NCBI GenBank assembly: GCA_910578845.1
Contig: CAJTSL010000107.1
Span: forward strand, 1-5,301
Reading direction: 5' to 3'
DNA length: 5,301 bases
Source: an uncultured Lachnospiraceae bacterium
Lineage (GTDB): Bacteria; Bacillota; Clostridia; Lachnospirales; Lachnospiraceae
In this document: one piece after another, positions 1 through 5,301 of the stretch
Layout: the number at the start of each line of letters is the position of its first letter
Position numbering within the stretch: position 1 is the first letter of the stretch
The notes under the pieces: model-generated
Database searches by the model: none
Told to the model about the DNA's origin: nothing
Seen by the model: the letters and a program-made list of their open reading frames with translations, nothing else
Made by a program: the position numbers and the translations under genes

Positions 1-29
1 TCATGGGATTCTCTTTTTCTTAGGAATCA

Positions 30-66
30 GGGGCCAAAATCGGCATTAACCGACAACCCCTTTTTT
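30..66 (+). terminator. Candidate intrinsic terminator for a rightward (plus-strand) transcript
   Basis: On the plus strand GGGG (30-33) can pair with CCCC (57-60), and TCGG (40-43) with CCGA (50-53), around a CATTAA loop. Six T's follow immediately at 61-66. The stem is interrupted by an asymmetric internal loop (CCAAAA against CAA), so it is a weaker hairpin than the one at 2801-2833. The T-run lies on the plus-strand side. On the minus strand the hairpin is followed by mixed sequence with no U-tract, so it does not obviously terminate the leftward operon. A stop codon in plus frame 3 (TAG, 21-23) just before it would fit the end of a convergent gene, but too little of that gene is in view to call it. 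Confidence 0.4.
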
Positions 67-72
67 AGCTGT

Positions 73-861
73 CTAAAGATCTTTTTTCTCATAGATCAGC
101 CATGCAGCTACATAGGCAAAGATTAGAATGCCTGCGCCGATTGCTAACATTACGCCGTTTATCTCTCCCTTGGTAAAAATATCGGCGGCATTGGCATAAT
201 AAAAAGGCGTAACGTAGCTTAGTCCTTCAATCGCAGGCACAATGCGGCACATCATATCGCAGGCAAATAACAATATCGTAATGCCAAGCCCTAACCCAAT
301 CGTAATCCTTCTGGCACAGGCGGAAAGAAAGAAGCATATTGTCCCGATCTCAAGCTGCATGAAGCATGCCGCGGCATGATATAACAGCATTTCCTGTCTG
401 TTCATCTCTTCTCCCATAACCACGAACCCCAGGCAATATAATGCCATGCAAAAAATATTCAGCAACAATACATTGCTAACCAAGGCAAGATATTTGGATA
501 AGATGATCTTCCTTCTGTTCGTTGGCAATACATTCAAAAACTCCGTCGTATGCGCGCTCTCCTCCTTAGATAAAAGGCCAGTCCCCAAAATGGCTGCAAA
601 CATTGCACCGCCAAGGCCATGCATCATCGTAATTTCTGTCGCATAGTACCCTGTTAAAGTCGCCAGGCTCATTTTGTCCATGCCTAGCGCTGCAGACATT
701 GCGCCCAAATCAGAGAAAGAATCCGCAATCCCCTGAATAGACTCCTCCAAGCTCGAATACAACAACATACAGCCAAAGCACATCAGTCCCACGCACAAAG
801 ACCATAGGCAAAGACTTTTCGCATTCATTTTCATTTCATGTCGATAAAGCGCCATGTTCAT
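73..861 (-). CDS. ABC-2 type transporter permease subunit
   Basis: This is a 262-residue integral membrane protein and is probably the membrane half of an export-type ABC transporter, with the ATPase encoded just upstream. About six hydrophobic segments are visible, near residues 16-36, 78-98, 124-149, 158-182, 186-208 and 235-257. Between segments 2 and 3 is a charged cytoplasmic stretch, KEESAHTTEFLNVLPTNRRK (99-118). It matches the ABC-2 pattern of an acidic patch, then T-E, then L-P-x-x-R-R, which contacts the ATPase. The sequence SYVTPFYY (215-222) before the last helix is also typical of the group, and the protein ends in a short EKKDL tail. The ATG at 861 is preferred over the ATG at 855 because AGGAGGG lies six bases before it. 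Eleven cysteines fall in or near the membrane helices, a mild oddity. It is the last gene of the operon in this window. Substrate unknown; drug, bacteriocin or lipid export are all possible for the family. Confidence 0.88.
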   Translation of the reverse strand: MNMALYRHEMKMNAKSLCLWSLCVGLMCFGCMLLYSSLEESIQGIADSFSDLGAMSAALGMDKMSLATLTGYYATEITMMHGLGGAMFAAILGTGLLSKEESAHTTEFLNVLPTNRRKIILSKYLALVSNVLLLNIFCMALYCLGFVVMGEEMNRQEMLLYHAAACFMQLEIGTICFFLSACARRITIGLGLGITILLFACDMMCRIVPAIEGLSYVTPFYYANAADIFTKGEINGVMLAIGAGILIFAYVAAWLIYEKKDL

Positions 862-867
862 TCCTAT

Positions 868-874
868 CCCTCCT
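868..874 (-). promoter_or_regulatory. Shine-Dalgarno of the ABC-2 permease gene
   Basis: The minus strand reads AGGAGGG, six bases before the ATG at 861 and twelve before the alternative ATG at 855. This spacing favours the upstream start. The site lies in the 36-base gap after the ATPase stop codon, so the permease has its own strong initiation signal and does not depend on translational coupling. Confidence 0.75.
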
Positions 875-897
875 GTCTCATCAGATCGCCGTATAGC

Positions 898-1731
898 CTA
901 TTCTTCATAATAGTGCATAAAGATCTCATCTAACTCCGGCTCCTCAATTATGATATCTTCTATATGATGTCCTACAAATCCTGCAAATAGCTCATCTAAA
1001 TCACCCTGATATACAAAGTCTTCTTCCTTGCCGTCCCGGATCATCCTGATCCGCTTTGCGCTTGTCCTCGTCAGGTTCTCCACACTATCACTACAGATAA
1101 TCTCACCTTCTCTGATGATTGCCGCATGTTTACAATATTTCTTGATTTCCGACAATACATGCGAAGAGAGGAAACAGGACGCCCCCTGTTTGTTGTATTC
1201 CATAATCAATCCAAAAAATGCCGCCTGTATCAACGGATCCAGTCCGCTGGTTGGTTCATCAAAGATAAAAAGCCGCGGTTTATGCTGCATCGCACAGACA
1301 ATGCTTACCTTTTTCCGATTCCCGAGCGAAAGCTCCTCTATTTTTTTGTCCACATCCACCGCAAGCCTCTCACAAAGCATCGCCGCCTCTTTGCTGCAAT
1401 CCATCCCCCGCATGTCCGCAGCAAAGCGAATGACGTCTTTTACCCTCATAGACGGATAGAACATAGCCTCCGAAGGCATATAGCCAACTTCCCGCAAAAC
1501 CGCCTCAGATTGCTTGCGAACATCCATCCCAAGCACTTCCACCGTACCCTCCTGAAAATGAAGCAACCCCAAAATTGTCCGGATCGTCGTCGATTTTCCC
1601 GCGCCGTTTGGCCCTAAGAAGCCGAAGATATCCCCTTCCTCCACTTGCAGGGACAAGTTCTTCACACCTCTGTGTTTCCCGTAATTTTTCGTCAGGTTCT
1701 GAATGGATATGGCAATCCCCCGTTTGTCCAT
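898..1731 (-). CDS. ABC transporter ATP-binding protein (ABC-2 exporter type)
   Basis: This is a 277-residue cytoplasmic ATPase that should power the permease encoded directly downstream. Walker A is GPNGAGKST (40-48), the signature is LSLGN (134-138) in place of LSGGQ, Walker B is LFIFDE (154-159), followed by PTSGLDP with the D-loop, and the switch histidine is H191 in SSHVLSE. The Q-loop region reads GYMPSE (83-88), so Ser/Glu stand where many ABC proteins have Gln. Variants of both motifs are familiar in the BcrA/CcmA-like exporter branch, so the enzyme is probably active. After about residue 215 comes a short C-terminal extension ending EPELDEIFMHYYEE, also usual for this branch. The gene begins one base after the stop of the membrane-protein gene. 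Its Shine-Dalgarno AAGGAGGT (1743-1750) lies inside that gene's end, eleven bases from the ATG, so the two are likely coupled. It is not an importer ATPase of the MalK type because the long regulatory domain is absent. Confidence 0.95.
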   Translation of the reverse strand: MDKRGIAISIQNLTKNYGKHRGVKNLSLQVEEGDIFGFLGPNGAGKSTTIRTILGLLHFQEGTVEVLGMDVRKQSEAVLREVGYMPSEAMFYPSMRVKDVIRFAADMRGMDCSKEAAMLCERLAVDVDKKIEELSLGNRKKVSIVCAMQHKPRLFIFDEPTSGLDPLIQAAFFGLIMEYNKQGASCFLSSHVLSEIKKYCKHAAIIREGEIICSDSVENLTRTSAKRIRMIRDGKEEDFVYQGDLDELFAGFVGHHIEDIIIEEPELDEIFMHYYEE

Positions 1732-1732
1732 G

Positions 1733-2185
1733 TCAGTCTTTTACCTCCTTTTTCCTGTTCTTAAAATCTTCCAGCTCCTGGTTTAACCGGGACGTATCTA
1801 AATCCCGCCGAATCTTAAAAATGAAGAATGTACATAAATAGGAAAGCAGCATATACAAGAAAAAACCAGCAGACACTGCCTTGATCCCCTCATACCAGCC
1901 AAAGAAGAAACTAGCCATCGCATAAAGGGACGAGCAAACGATGCACTGTATGATAACAGAGACGCCAAACTGTTCCGCCTCATCAAAATTGTGCATTACA
2001 TACACCTGCAAGTAATTCATAACATAGGCTGTCAAAACCATTTCCGTCATCTGTATGATATCAGCAGTAAAACTGCCCCGCCACACACGGAACACAAAAT
2101 AAAAAAATAAGATCATGCCAAAGTACAGACAAGCCTTTATTTCAATCGCAATTTCTAAAGAAATGAATTTCTTCCATTTGCTCAT
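1733..2185 (-). CDS. DUF3021-like four-helix membrane protein, probable partner of the LytTR regulator
   Basis: This is a 150-residue protein with four predicted membrane helices, near residues 16-34, 42-63, 73-96 and 103-124. A short charged N-terminus (MSKWKKF) precedes them, and a highly charged cytoplasmic tail (125-150, rich in K, R, E, D) follows. Size, topology and position directly after a LytTR gene match the DUF3021 family. Its ATG overlaps the TGA of the LytTR gene as ATGA, and AAGGGAGA (2192-2199) sits six bases upstream inside that gene, so the two proteins are likely made together. In streptococcal LytTR regulatory systems such as HdrRM and BrsRM, a small membrane protein encoded beside the regulator holds it inactive. 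The same role here is inference from gene order and topology. No enzyme motif is visible. Family assignment is by pattern recognition and was not checked by a profile search. Confidence 0.75.
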   Translation of the reverse strand: MSKWKKFISLEIAIEIKACLYFGMILFFYFVFRVWRGSFTADIIQMTEMVLTAYVMNYLQVYVMHNFDEAEQFGVSVIIQCIVCSSLYAMASFFFGWYEGIKAVSAGFFLYMLLSYLCTFFIFKIRRDLDTSRLNQELEDFKNRKKEVKD

Positions 2186-2637
2186 TGCCCGTCTCCCTTC
2201 AATATGCTCCTAAGCTCTTTGGCATACCGCCTGGATATGACAATATGCTCCCCATTATCCATCTTCGCGTCAATCCGGTTACCGGATATGCTTTTCAACT
2301 GCTGTATCCGGTAGATATTGAGGATCATCGCCTTGTTACAGCGGAAAAATCCTTCCTCTGTATACAGATTGGCAAAAAGCGCCAGTGTCAGAGCCGTACG
2401 GTATACCTCTGCTTTTGTATAAAGAAAAGTCGCGCCATCCACGCTTTCCAGATATAAGATGTCACAGACATCAAGAAAGATACGTTCTCCATCTCTTTCC
2501 ACAAGCATTTTCTCATTCTGGCCCTCCAAATATCTGACAATGCCTTCTATGCGCTGTGTCATTTTCCTATAATAAATGACTGCTTCCTCATCTCCTGCGC
2601 TTATTTTCTGCAAAGTGACTTTCATCTTTGTCGCCAT
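2182..2637 (-). CDS. LytTR-domain DNA-binding transcriptional regulator
   Basis: This 151-residue protein has a short N-terminal segment (1-42) and one LytTR DNA-binding domain (about 43-147). Family hallmarks are ILYLES (60-65), the segment EGFFRCNKAMILNIYRI (95-111), where FxRCxKxxIxN is typical, and VISRRYAKELRSIL (133-146). There is no response-regulator receiver domain with a phospho-acceptor Asp, unlike AgrA or ComE, so it is not a classical two-component partner. It resembles the stand-alone regulators of LytTR regulatory systems. The ATG at 2637 is favoured over the ATG at 2625 because AAGGAAAG lies just before it (AAGGA six bases away). It is the first gene of the operon and overlaps the membrane-protein gene by four bases. 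The direct repeat upstream suggests it activates its own operon. Confidence 0.92.
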   Translation of the reverse strand: MATKMKVTLQKISAGDEEAVIYYRKMTQRIEGIVRYLEGQNEKMLVERDGERIFLDVCDILYLESVDGATFLYTKAEVYRTALTLALFANLYTEEGFFRCNKAMILNIYRIQQLKSISGNRIDAKMDNGEHIVISRRYAKELRSILKGDGQ

Positions 2638-2640
2638 GGC

Positions 2641-2648
2641 CTTTCCTT
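2641..2648 (-). promoter_or_regulatory. Shine-Dalgarno of the LytTR regulator gene
   Basis: The minus strand reads AAGGAAAG. Its AAGGA core ends six bases before the ATG at 2637. The alternative ATG at 2625 has only a weak purine stretch before it, so this site decides the start. Confidence 0.65.
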
Positions 2649-2692
2649 AGCTTCGGGAATTCTCTAAATGCCTTACCACTCCCTATTTCTTT

Positions 2693-2719
2693 TTTATTAC
2701 ATTTCCGGAAGAAAAGCAA
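2693..2719 (-). promoter_or_regulatory. Weak candidate promoter of the LytTR-DUF3021-ABC operon
   Basis: On the minus strand AATAAA (2698-2693) is a possible -10 element with an extended TGT directly before it. TTGCTT (2719-2714) is the best nearby -35 candidate, at a short 15-base spacing. Both match consensus poorly, as expected for a promoter that needs an activator. Transcription would begin near 2686 and leave a leader of about 50 bases. A perfect 8-bp palindrome, TTCCGGAA (2703-2710), sits in the spacer. The call rests on position between the direct repeat and the ribosome site rather than on strong consensus. Confidence 0.35.
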
Positions 2720-2724
2720 GCATA

Positions 2725-2762
2725 TTCCCAACAAGCTGCACTTTTTCCCCGATAAGCTACAC
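2725..2762 (-). repeat. Imperfect direct repeat with 21-bp period, candidate LytTR binding site
   Basis: The minus strand carries GTGTAGCTTATCGGGGA (2762-2746) and GTGCAGCTTGTTGGGAA (2741-2725). They match at 13 of 17 positions and all four differences are transitions. The two copies start exactly 21 bases apart, about two helical turns, so both face the same side of the helix. LytTR regulators such as AgrA and ComE bind paired direct repeats of this spacing just upstream of a -35 element. Here the pair ends about six bases before the candidate -35 of the LytTR operon. The repeat core AGCTT is not a perfect match to the published LytTR consensus, so assignment as the operator is inference. 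Confidence 0.55.
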
Positions 2763-2783
2763 CATATGCAATCAGGCAGGGAA

Positions 2784-2794
2784 AGGAACTTCCT
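2784..2794. repeat. Short hyphenated palindrome AGGAA-C-TTCCT
   Basis: Two perfect 5-bp arms flank one base in the gap between the terminator and the 21-bp direct repeat. It could be a protein-binding site, but a palindrome this short also occurs by chance and no regulator can be named. Confidence 0.2.
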
Positions 2795-2800
2795 ATAAGT

Positions 2801-2833
2801 AAAAAAGCCGTCTGGCTACTTTAGCCAGACGAC
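2801..2833 (-). terminator. Strong intrinsic terminator after the binding-protein gene
   Basis: Read on the minus strand, GTCGTCTGGCTA (2833-2822) pairs with TAGCCAGACGGC (2818-2807). This gives a 12-bp stem with one G-U pair and an AAG loop, followed directly by six T's (2806-2801). It starts about 43 bases after the stop codon of the lipoprotein gene. The T-run is only on the leftward side, so it acts on that gene and separates its transcript from the LytTR operon. Confidence 0.92.
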
Positions 2834-2876
2834 CATTATTGCACTGCCAATATCTATTTTCAATATCGCATGTTAT

Positions 2877-5228
2877 TTATTCTGCCATATAGATAGCCAC
2901 CTGTTTTTCAATTTCATTTAACGCCTCTTCCAGCGTAAGCTCTCCTTTCATATAAGCGCTTCCTCTATCCAGCACGGCATTTTCCAGCACTACGTCCTGA
3001 ATATAGGCTGTGTCCAGCAAAGCAAGCTTCTCTTCGAAGTCCCCAATCTGTTCCTTACTTGCCTGATAAACAGTAAACCCTACAACCAGGCCATCCTCAT
3101 TAACAAGCGATAGATAGCCGTATCCGCCATCATCATCGACATATTTCTCGTCAACGCCATACTGCTTATTGTAAGCTTCCTTGTTGAGCGGGAAGCTATA
3201 AAAGCTCTCTTGTGCTTCGGCAGACAAGAAGAATCCCATAAAGGCCTTTGCATCATCAAGCTGCGTAGAAGTCGCGCTAATTCCTAATAACGTATTGGGC
3301 TTAAACACATGCCCACATTGTCCCTGCATGTCTGCAATGCCACAATCCTCAAATCCTTCCGTCCTTTTTAACGATAGGCATTCATTATATCCATGAGGAG
3401 ACTCCACCCATCCGCTCAACAGATGTTTCTCACCAGCTATATAGCCAAAGATGCTGTTCGCAATTGACCAGTCAATTTTCCATCCTAATCCATGGTTGCC
3501 CGATGTCGTAAGTGAATTGGCTAAATTCATATAATCTTCTACAATATCCGATCTGATGCCATCCATCTGGGCATTATAAATGCGTTTGCACTGTTCAATA
3601 TACGTGCCAATCGCATCCCGGTCCAGCGCTCCATTCTCTGCGACCCAGGCAGGCGCGCTCACCCCAACGAAACGCTTCAGAATATCGTCTGCGCTACAGA
3701 TGCCAATGATATCGTCTCCCGGATGCTCGCTGCGCAGCTTCTCTACAGCTTCACCGACCTGATCCAAATCTGTTAATGCCGTAACGGTATCGTTTTTCCC
3801 GATTAGTAACGGTACATGGATCGTTGCCGGTACAACATATGCCTTTCCTCCTATTTTCAAAGTGTCTATGATATTGTCAAAGAGCGGTTCTTCTGCGCTG
3901 TATTCCTCTATATAGTCCGTCAGATCAAGCAACATCCCTTTCTCTACATAGGATGTAAACGGCAATCCATCCATCACGATCAAGTCCGGCCCATTGCCCG
4001 CTATAATCTCGGTATTAAGCTTTTTCACAGCATCTTCTCTTGTCACGGAATCGCTTTCTGCCATACCGATCTCATAAGATACGAAAATATCCGGGTTCTT
4101 CGCCTGATACATGGAGATCGCCTGTCGCAAGTCCTCGTCCTCGCACAAACTATAAACCGACAGTATACGCTCTGGCACCGTAGGCACATTCGCATCATAA
4201 GTAAACCGGAGCAGTTTATGATTGGCAAATAAAACCAAAAACTCCTCTCCTTCCAATGCGACCACTGACTCTATCACATAAGATGGATTACTAAGCATAG
4301 AGAGTCCGCCATCTACTATCTGCTCCATCATATTGCCGCCAACTGCATGCCTATGGATCCCTTTCCCGCCTATCAAATAAAGGACAGAATCATCTTCTGG
4401 CAATATATACATGGAACAAGCATAATTACCATCATAGTAACGGCTGTTATAGTTTTCTCTGATAAAAGATGCCAAAACCTCGTCTTCTATAAACATTTCA
4501 GAACTGGTATCATAGAGAGAAGGCGTTTTGTCCTTATGTCCATCTGTGTCCCTGATCAATAGTTCACCTGCCATATAAAACCTGGAACAGAATTCCTGTG
4601 CCTGCGATAATGGCGCGCTGCTGCCATCTTTTTGTACTTCATAGATGTTCCCGCATATCGTACGGCAGAAGATACGGCTATCCTTTGTCGTGGCAAACTG
4701 GACAACATACTTATCCTCCTCGGTCATCTCTATTTCTACCGGTACAAACGTCCCATCCGGCAATATCAGTGACATGATTGGCTGATATTCGCTGTCCATG
4801 CTTTCATCATATAACACAGCAATTGTCCCATCCGGTGCCATCGCCATCTCCGAAATATAATATCCATTCGTCAACATATCAAGCATCCACTCAGGTGTTT
4901 CCAGCTCCCAGGTGCTGCCTTTATCCCGAGATACCAATAGACCCTGTACGCCATCCGGAATGACCAGGCTTCCGTCATCCAGCTTATAAAGGCCTTGTGC
5001 GTCATGCAATTGCTCCGATAAATCAATTTCCGTCTCGACATATCGTCCCATAGCGCTAGAGGAAGCATTGTCACTGTTCTCCCCACCTTGCGCCTGCGCA
5101 TCAGCTCCTTCTGCATTTCCAATGCCCGGTACATCGCTTTCTACCGCATCCTTCCCACAGCCTGGAAGCATAAATGCCAGAGTTAATGCCAGGACAACGC
5201 TTAATATCTTCCTTCTTGTTTTTTTCAT
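2877..5228 (-). CDS. Extracellular solute-binding lipoprotein with N-terminal beta-propeller-like domain
   Basis: This is a 783-residue predicted lipoprotein on the outer face of the membrane. A signal peptide (KKTRRK, then a hydrophobic core at 8-22) ends in a lipobox LPGC with Cys24 as the lipidated residue, and a low-complexity linker (25-60) follows. Residues about 70-347 look like a beta-propeller. There is one perfect Asp-box SRDKGSTW (100-107) and repeated short strand patterns near 124-163, 174-205, 268-306 and 316-347. Residues about 353-783 resemble a family 1 solute-binding protein: ILSVYSLCEDEDLRQAISMYQAKNPD, then GPDLIVMDG (413-421), then VEKGMLLDLTDYI (428-440). At 783 residues it is nearly twice the usual size of such proteins (around 400-450), which the propeller accounts for. 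The ATG at 5228 is chosen over a TTG at 5270 because it alone gives an N-terminal signal peptide and has a Shine-Dalgarno. Ligand unknown; no import permease is nearby. A sensory role is possible. Confidence 0.85.
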   Translation of the reverse strand: MKKTRRKILSVVLALTLAFMLPGCGKDAVESDVPGIGNAEGADAQAQGGENSDNASSSAMGRYVETEIDLSEQLHDAQGLYKLDDGSLVIPDGVQGLLVSRDKGSTWELETPEWMLDMLTNGYYISEMAMAPDGTIAVLYDESMDSEYQPIMSLILPDGTFVPVEIEMTEEDKYVVQFATTKDSRIFCRTICGNIYEVQKDGSSAPLSQAQEFCSRFYMAGELLIRDTDGHKDKTPSLYDTSSEMFIEDEVLASFIRENYNSRYYDGNYACSMYILPEDDSVLYLIGGKGIHRHAVGGNMMEQIVDGGLSMLSNPSYVIESVVALEGEEFLVLFANHKLLRFTYDANVPTVPERILSVYSLCEDEDLRQAISMYQAKNPDIFVSYEIGMAESDSVTREDAVKKLNTEIIAGNGPDLIVMDGLPFTSYVEKGMLLDLTDYIEEYSAEEPLFDNIIDTLKIGGKAYVVPATIHVPLLIGKNDTVTALTDLDQVGEAVEKLRSEHPGDDIIGICSADDILKRFVGVSAPAWVAENGALDRDAIGTYIEQCKRIYNAQMDGIRSDIVEDYMNLANSLTTSGNHGLGWKIDWSIANSIFGYIAGEKHLLSGWVESPHGYNECLSLKRTEGFEDCGIADMQGQCGHVFKPNTLLGISATSTQLDDAKAFMGFFLSAEAQESFYSFPLNKEAYNKQYGVDEKYVDDDGGYGYLSLVNEDGLVVGFTVYQASKEQIGDFEEKLALLDTAYIQDVVLENAVLDRGSAYMKGELTLEEALNEIEKQVAIYMAE

Positions 5229-5233
5229 ATTAA

Positions 5234-5240
5234 TCCTCCA
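5234..5240 (-). promoter_or_regulatory. Shine-Dalgarno of the solute-binding lipoprotein gene
   Basis: The minus strand reads TGGAGGA, ending five bases before the ATG at 5228. It fixes the start at that ATG. The longer reading from TTG at 5270 would place 14 polar residues before the signal peptide and has no comparable site. Confidence 0.8.
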
Positions 5241-5270
5241 TTCTTGCTCAGCTTGCGAACTTTGGGCCAA

Positions 5271-5300
5271 GACGCTATCCGCGTCGGCACAAATTCGCGG
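5271..5300. repeat. Two overlapping short inverted repeats upstream of the lipoprotein gene
   Basis: GACGC (5271-5275) and GCGTC (5281-5285) form a palindrome with a five-base gap. CCGCG (5279-5283) and CGCGG (5296-5300) form a second with a twelve-base gap. They share bases 5281-5283, so as RNA stems only one could form at a time. No -10/-35 pair is convincing in 5229-5301, and the region is cut by the window edge. The arms are short and chance is a real possibility. Confidence 0.2.
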
Positions 5301-5301
5301 T

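Noticed and set aside
1..4. ATGA on the minus strand at the window edge as the start of a fifth operon gene
   Set aside because: Only a weak purine stretch precedes it and no coding sequence is in view, so it cannot be supported.
1028..1617. Two plus-strand open frames of 143 and 163 residues opposite the ATPase gene
   Set aside because: They lie wholly antisense to a gene with every ABC motif intact. Their translations are low in recognisable domain structure and I see no good ribosome site. They are shadows of the ATPase reading frame.
2638..2876. A small RNA, riboswitch or peptide gene in the intergenic region
   Set aside because: Apart from the terminator, repeat, palindromes and weak promoter, no open frame with a ribosome site and no known riboswitch core was recognisable on either strand.
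3816..4232. Plus-strand 138-residue open frame inside the lipoprotein gene
   Set aside because: It is antisense to the well-supported solute-binding domain, has no recognisable family, and shows the composition of a reverse-frame shadow.
5248..5256. CAGCTTG on the plus strand upstream of the lipoprotein gene, resembling the LytTR repeat core
   Set aside because: It is a single short match with no partner 21 bases away on either side, and it lies within about 30 bases of the start codon. Chance is the simplest explanation.
5229..5270. Longer lipoprotein start at a TTG codon (5270)
   Set aside because: It would add 14 polar residues before the signal peptide and lacks a good Shine-Dalgarno. 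The ATG at 5228 has TGGAGGA at suitable spacing.

Overview
The window looks like a chromosomal segment from a low-to-moderate-GC Firmicute. A gut Lachnospiraceae or other clostridial genome is the best guess. The reasons are strong purine-rich Shine-Dalgarno sites, a LytTR + DUF3021 gene pair, a large solute-binding lipoprotein with a Cys lipobox, and protein sequences of clostridial style. This is inference from sequence character and no database was searched. All five supported genes lie on the minus strand, so transcription runs from high to low coordinates.

Right half (about 2801-5240): a single gene encodes a 783-residue lipoprotein. Its N-terminal half looks like a beta-propeller with one perfect Asp-box. 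Its C-terminal half looks like a family 1 extracellular solute-binding protein. A strong intrinsic terminator (2801-2833) closes this unit. No MalF/MalG-type import permease or import ATPase is present in the window. The promoter of this gene is not resolved and may lie beyond the right edge.

Middle and left (73-about 2762): a four-gene operon runs in the order LytTR regulator, DUF3021-like four-helix membrane protein, ABC ATPase, ABC-2 permease. The first two genes overlap by ATGA, the next pair are separated by one base, and the last pair by 36 bases. The intergenic region before the LytTR gene carries an imperfect direct repeat with a period of exactly 21 bp. It sits just upstream of a weak promoter, which is the architecture expected for a LytTR-family binding site. 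The simplest model is an autoregulated LytTR regulatory system: the small membrane protein restrains or informs the regulator, and the operon's output is an ABC-2 exporter or efflux/self-protection pump. The exported substrate cannot be read from the sequence.

Left edge (1-72): there is no supported gene. A G/C hairpin followed by six T's reads as a terminator for a plus-strand gene entering from the left, so the operon probably meets a convergent neighbour there. The most interesting points are the 21-bp repeat, the complete LytTR/DUF3021/ABC-2 cassette, and the propeller-binding-protein fusion that lies beside exporter genes rather than importer genes.
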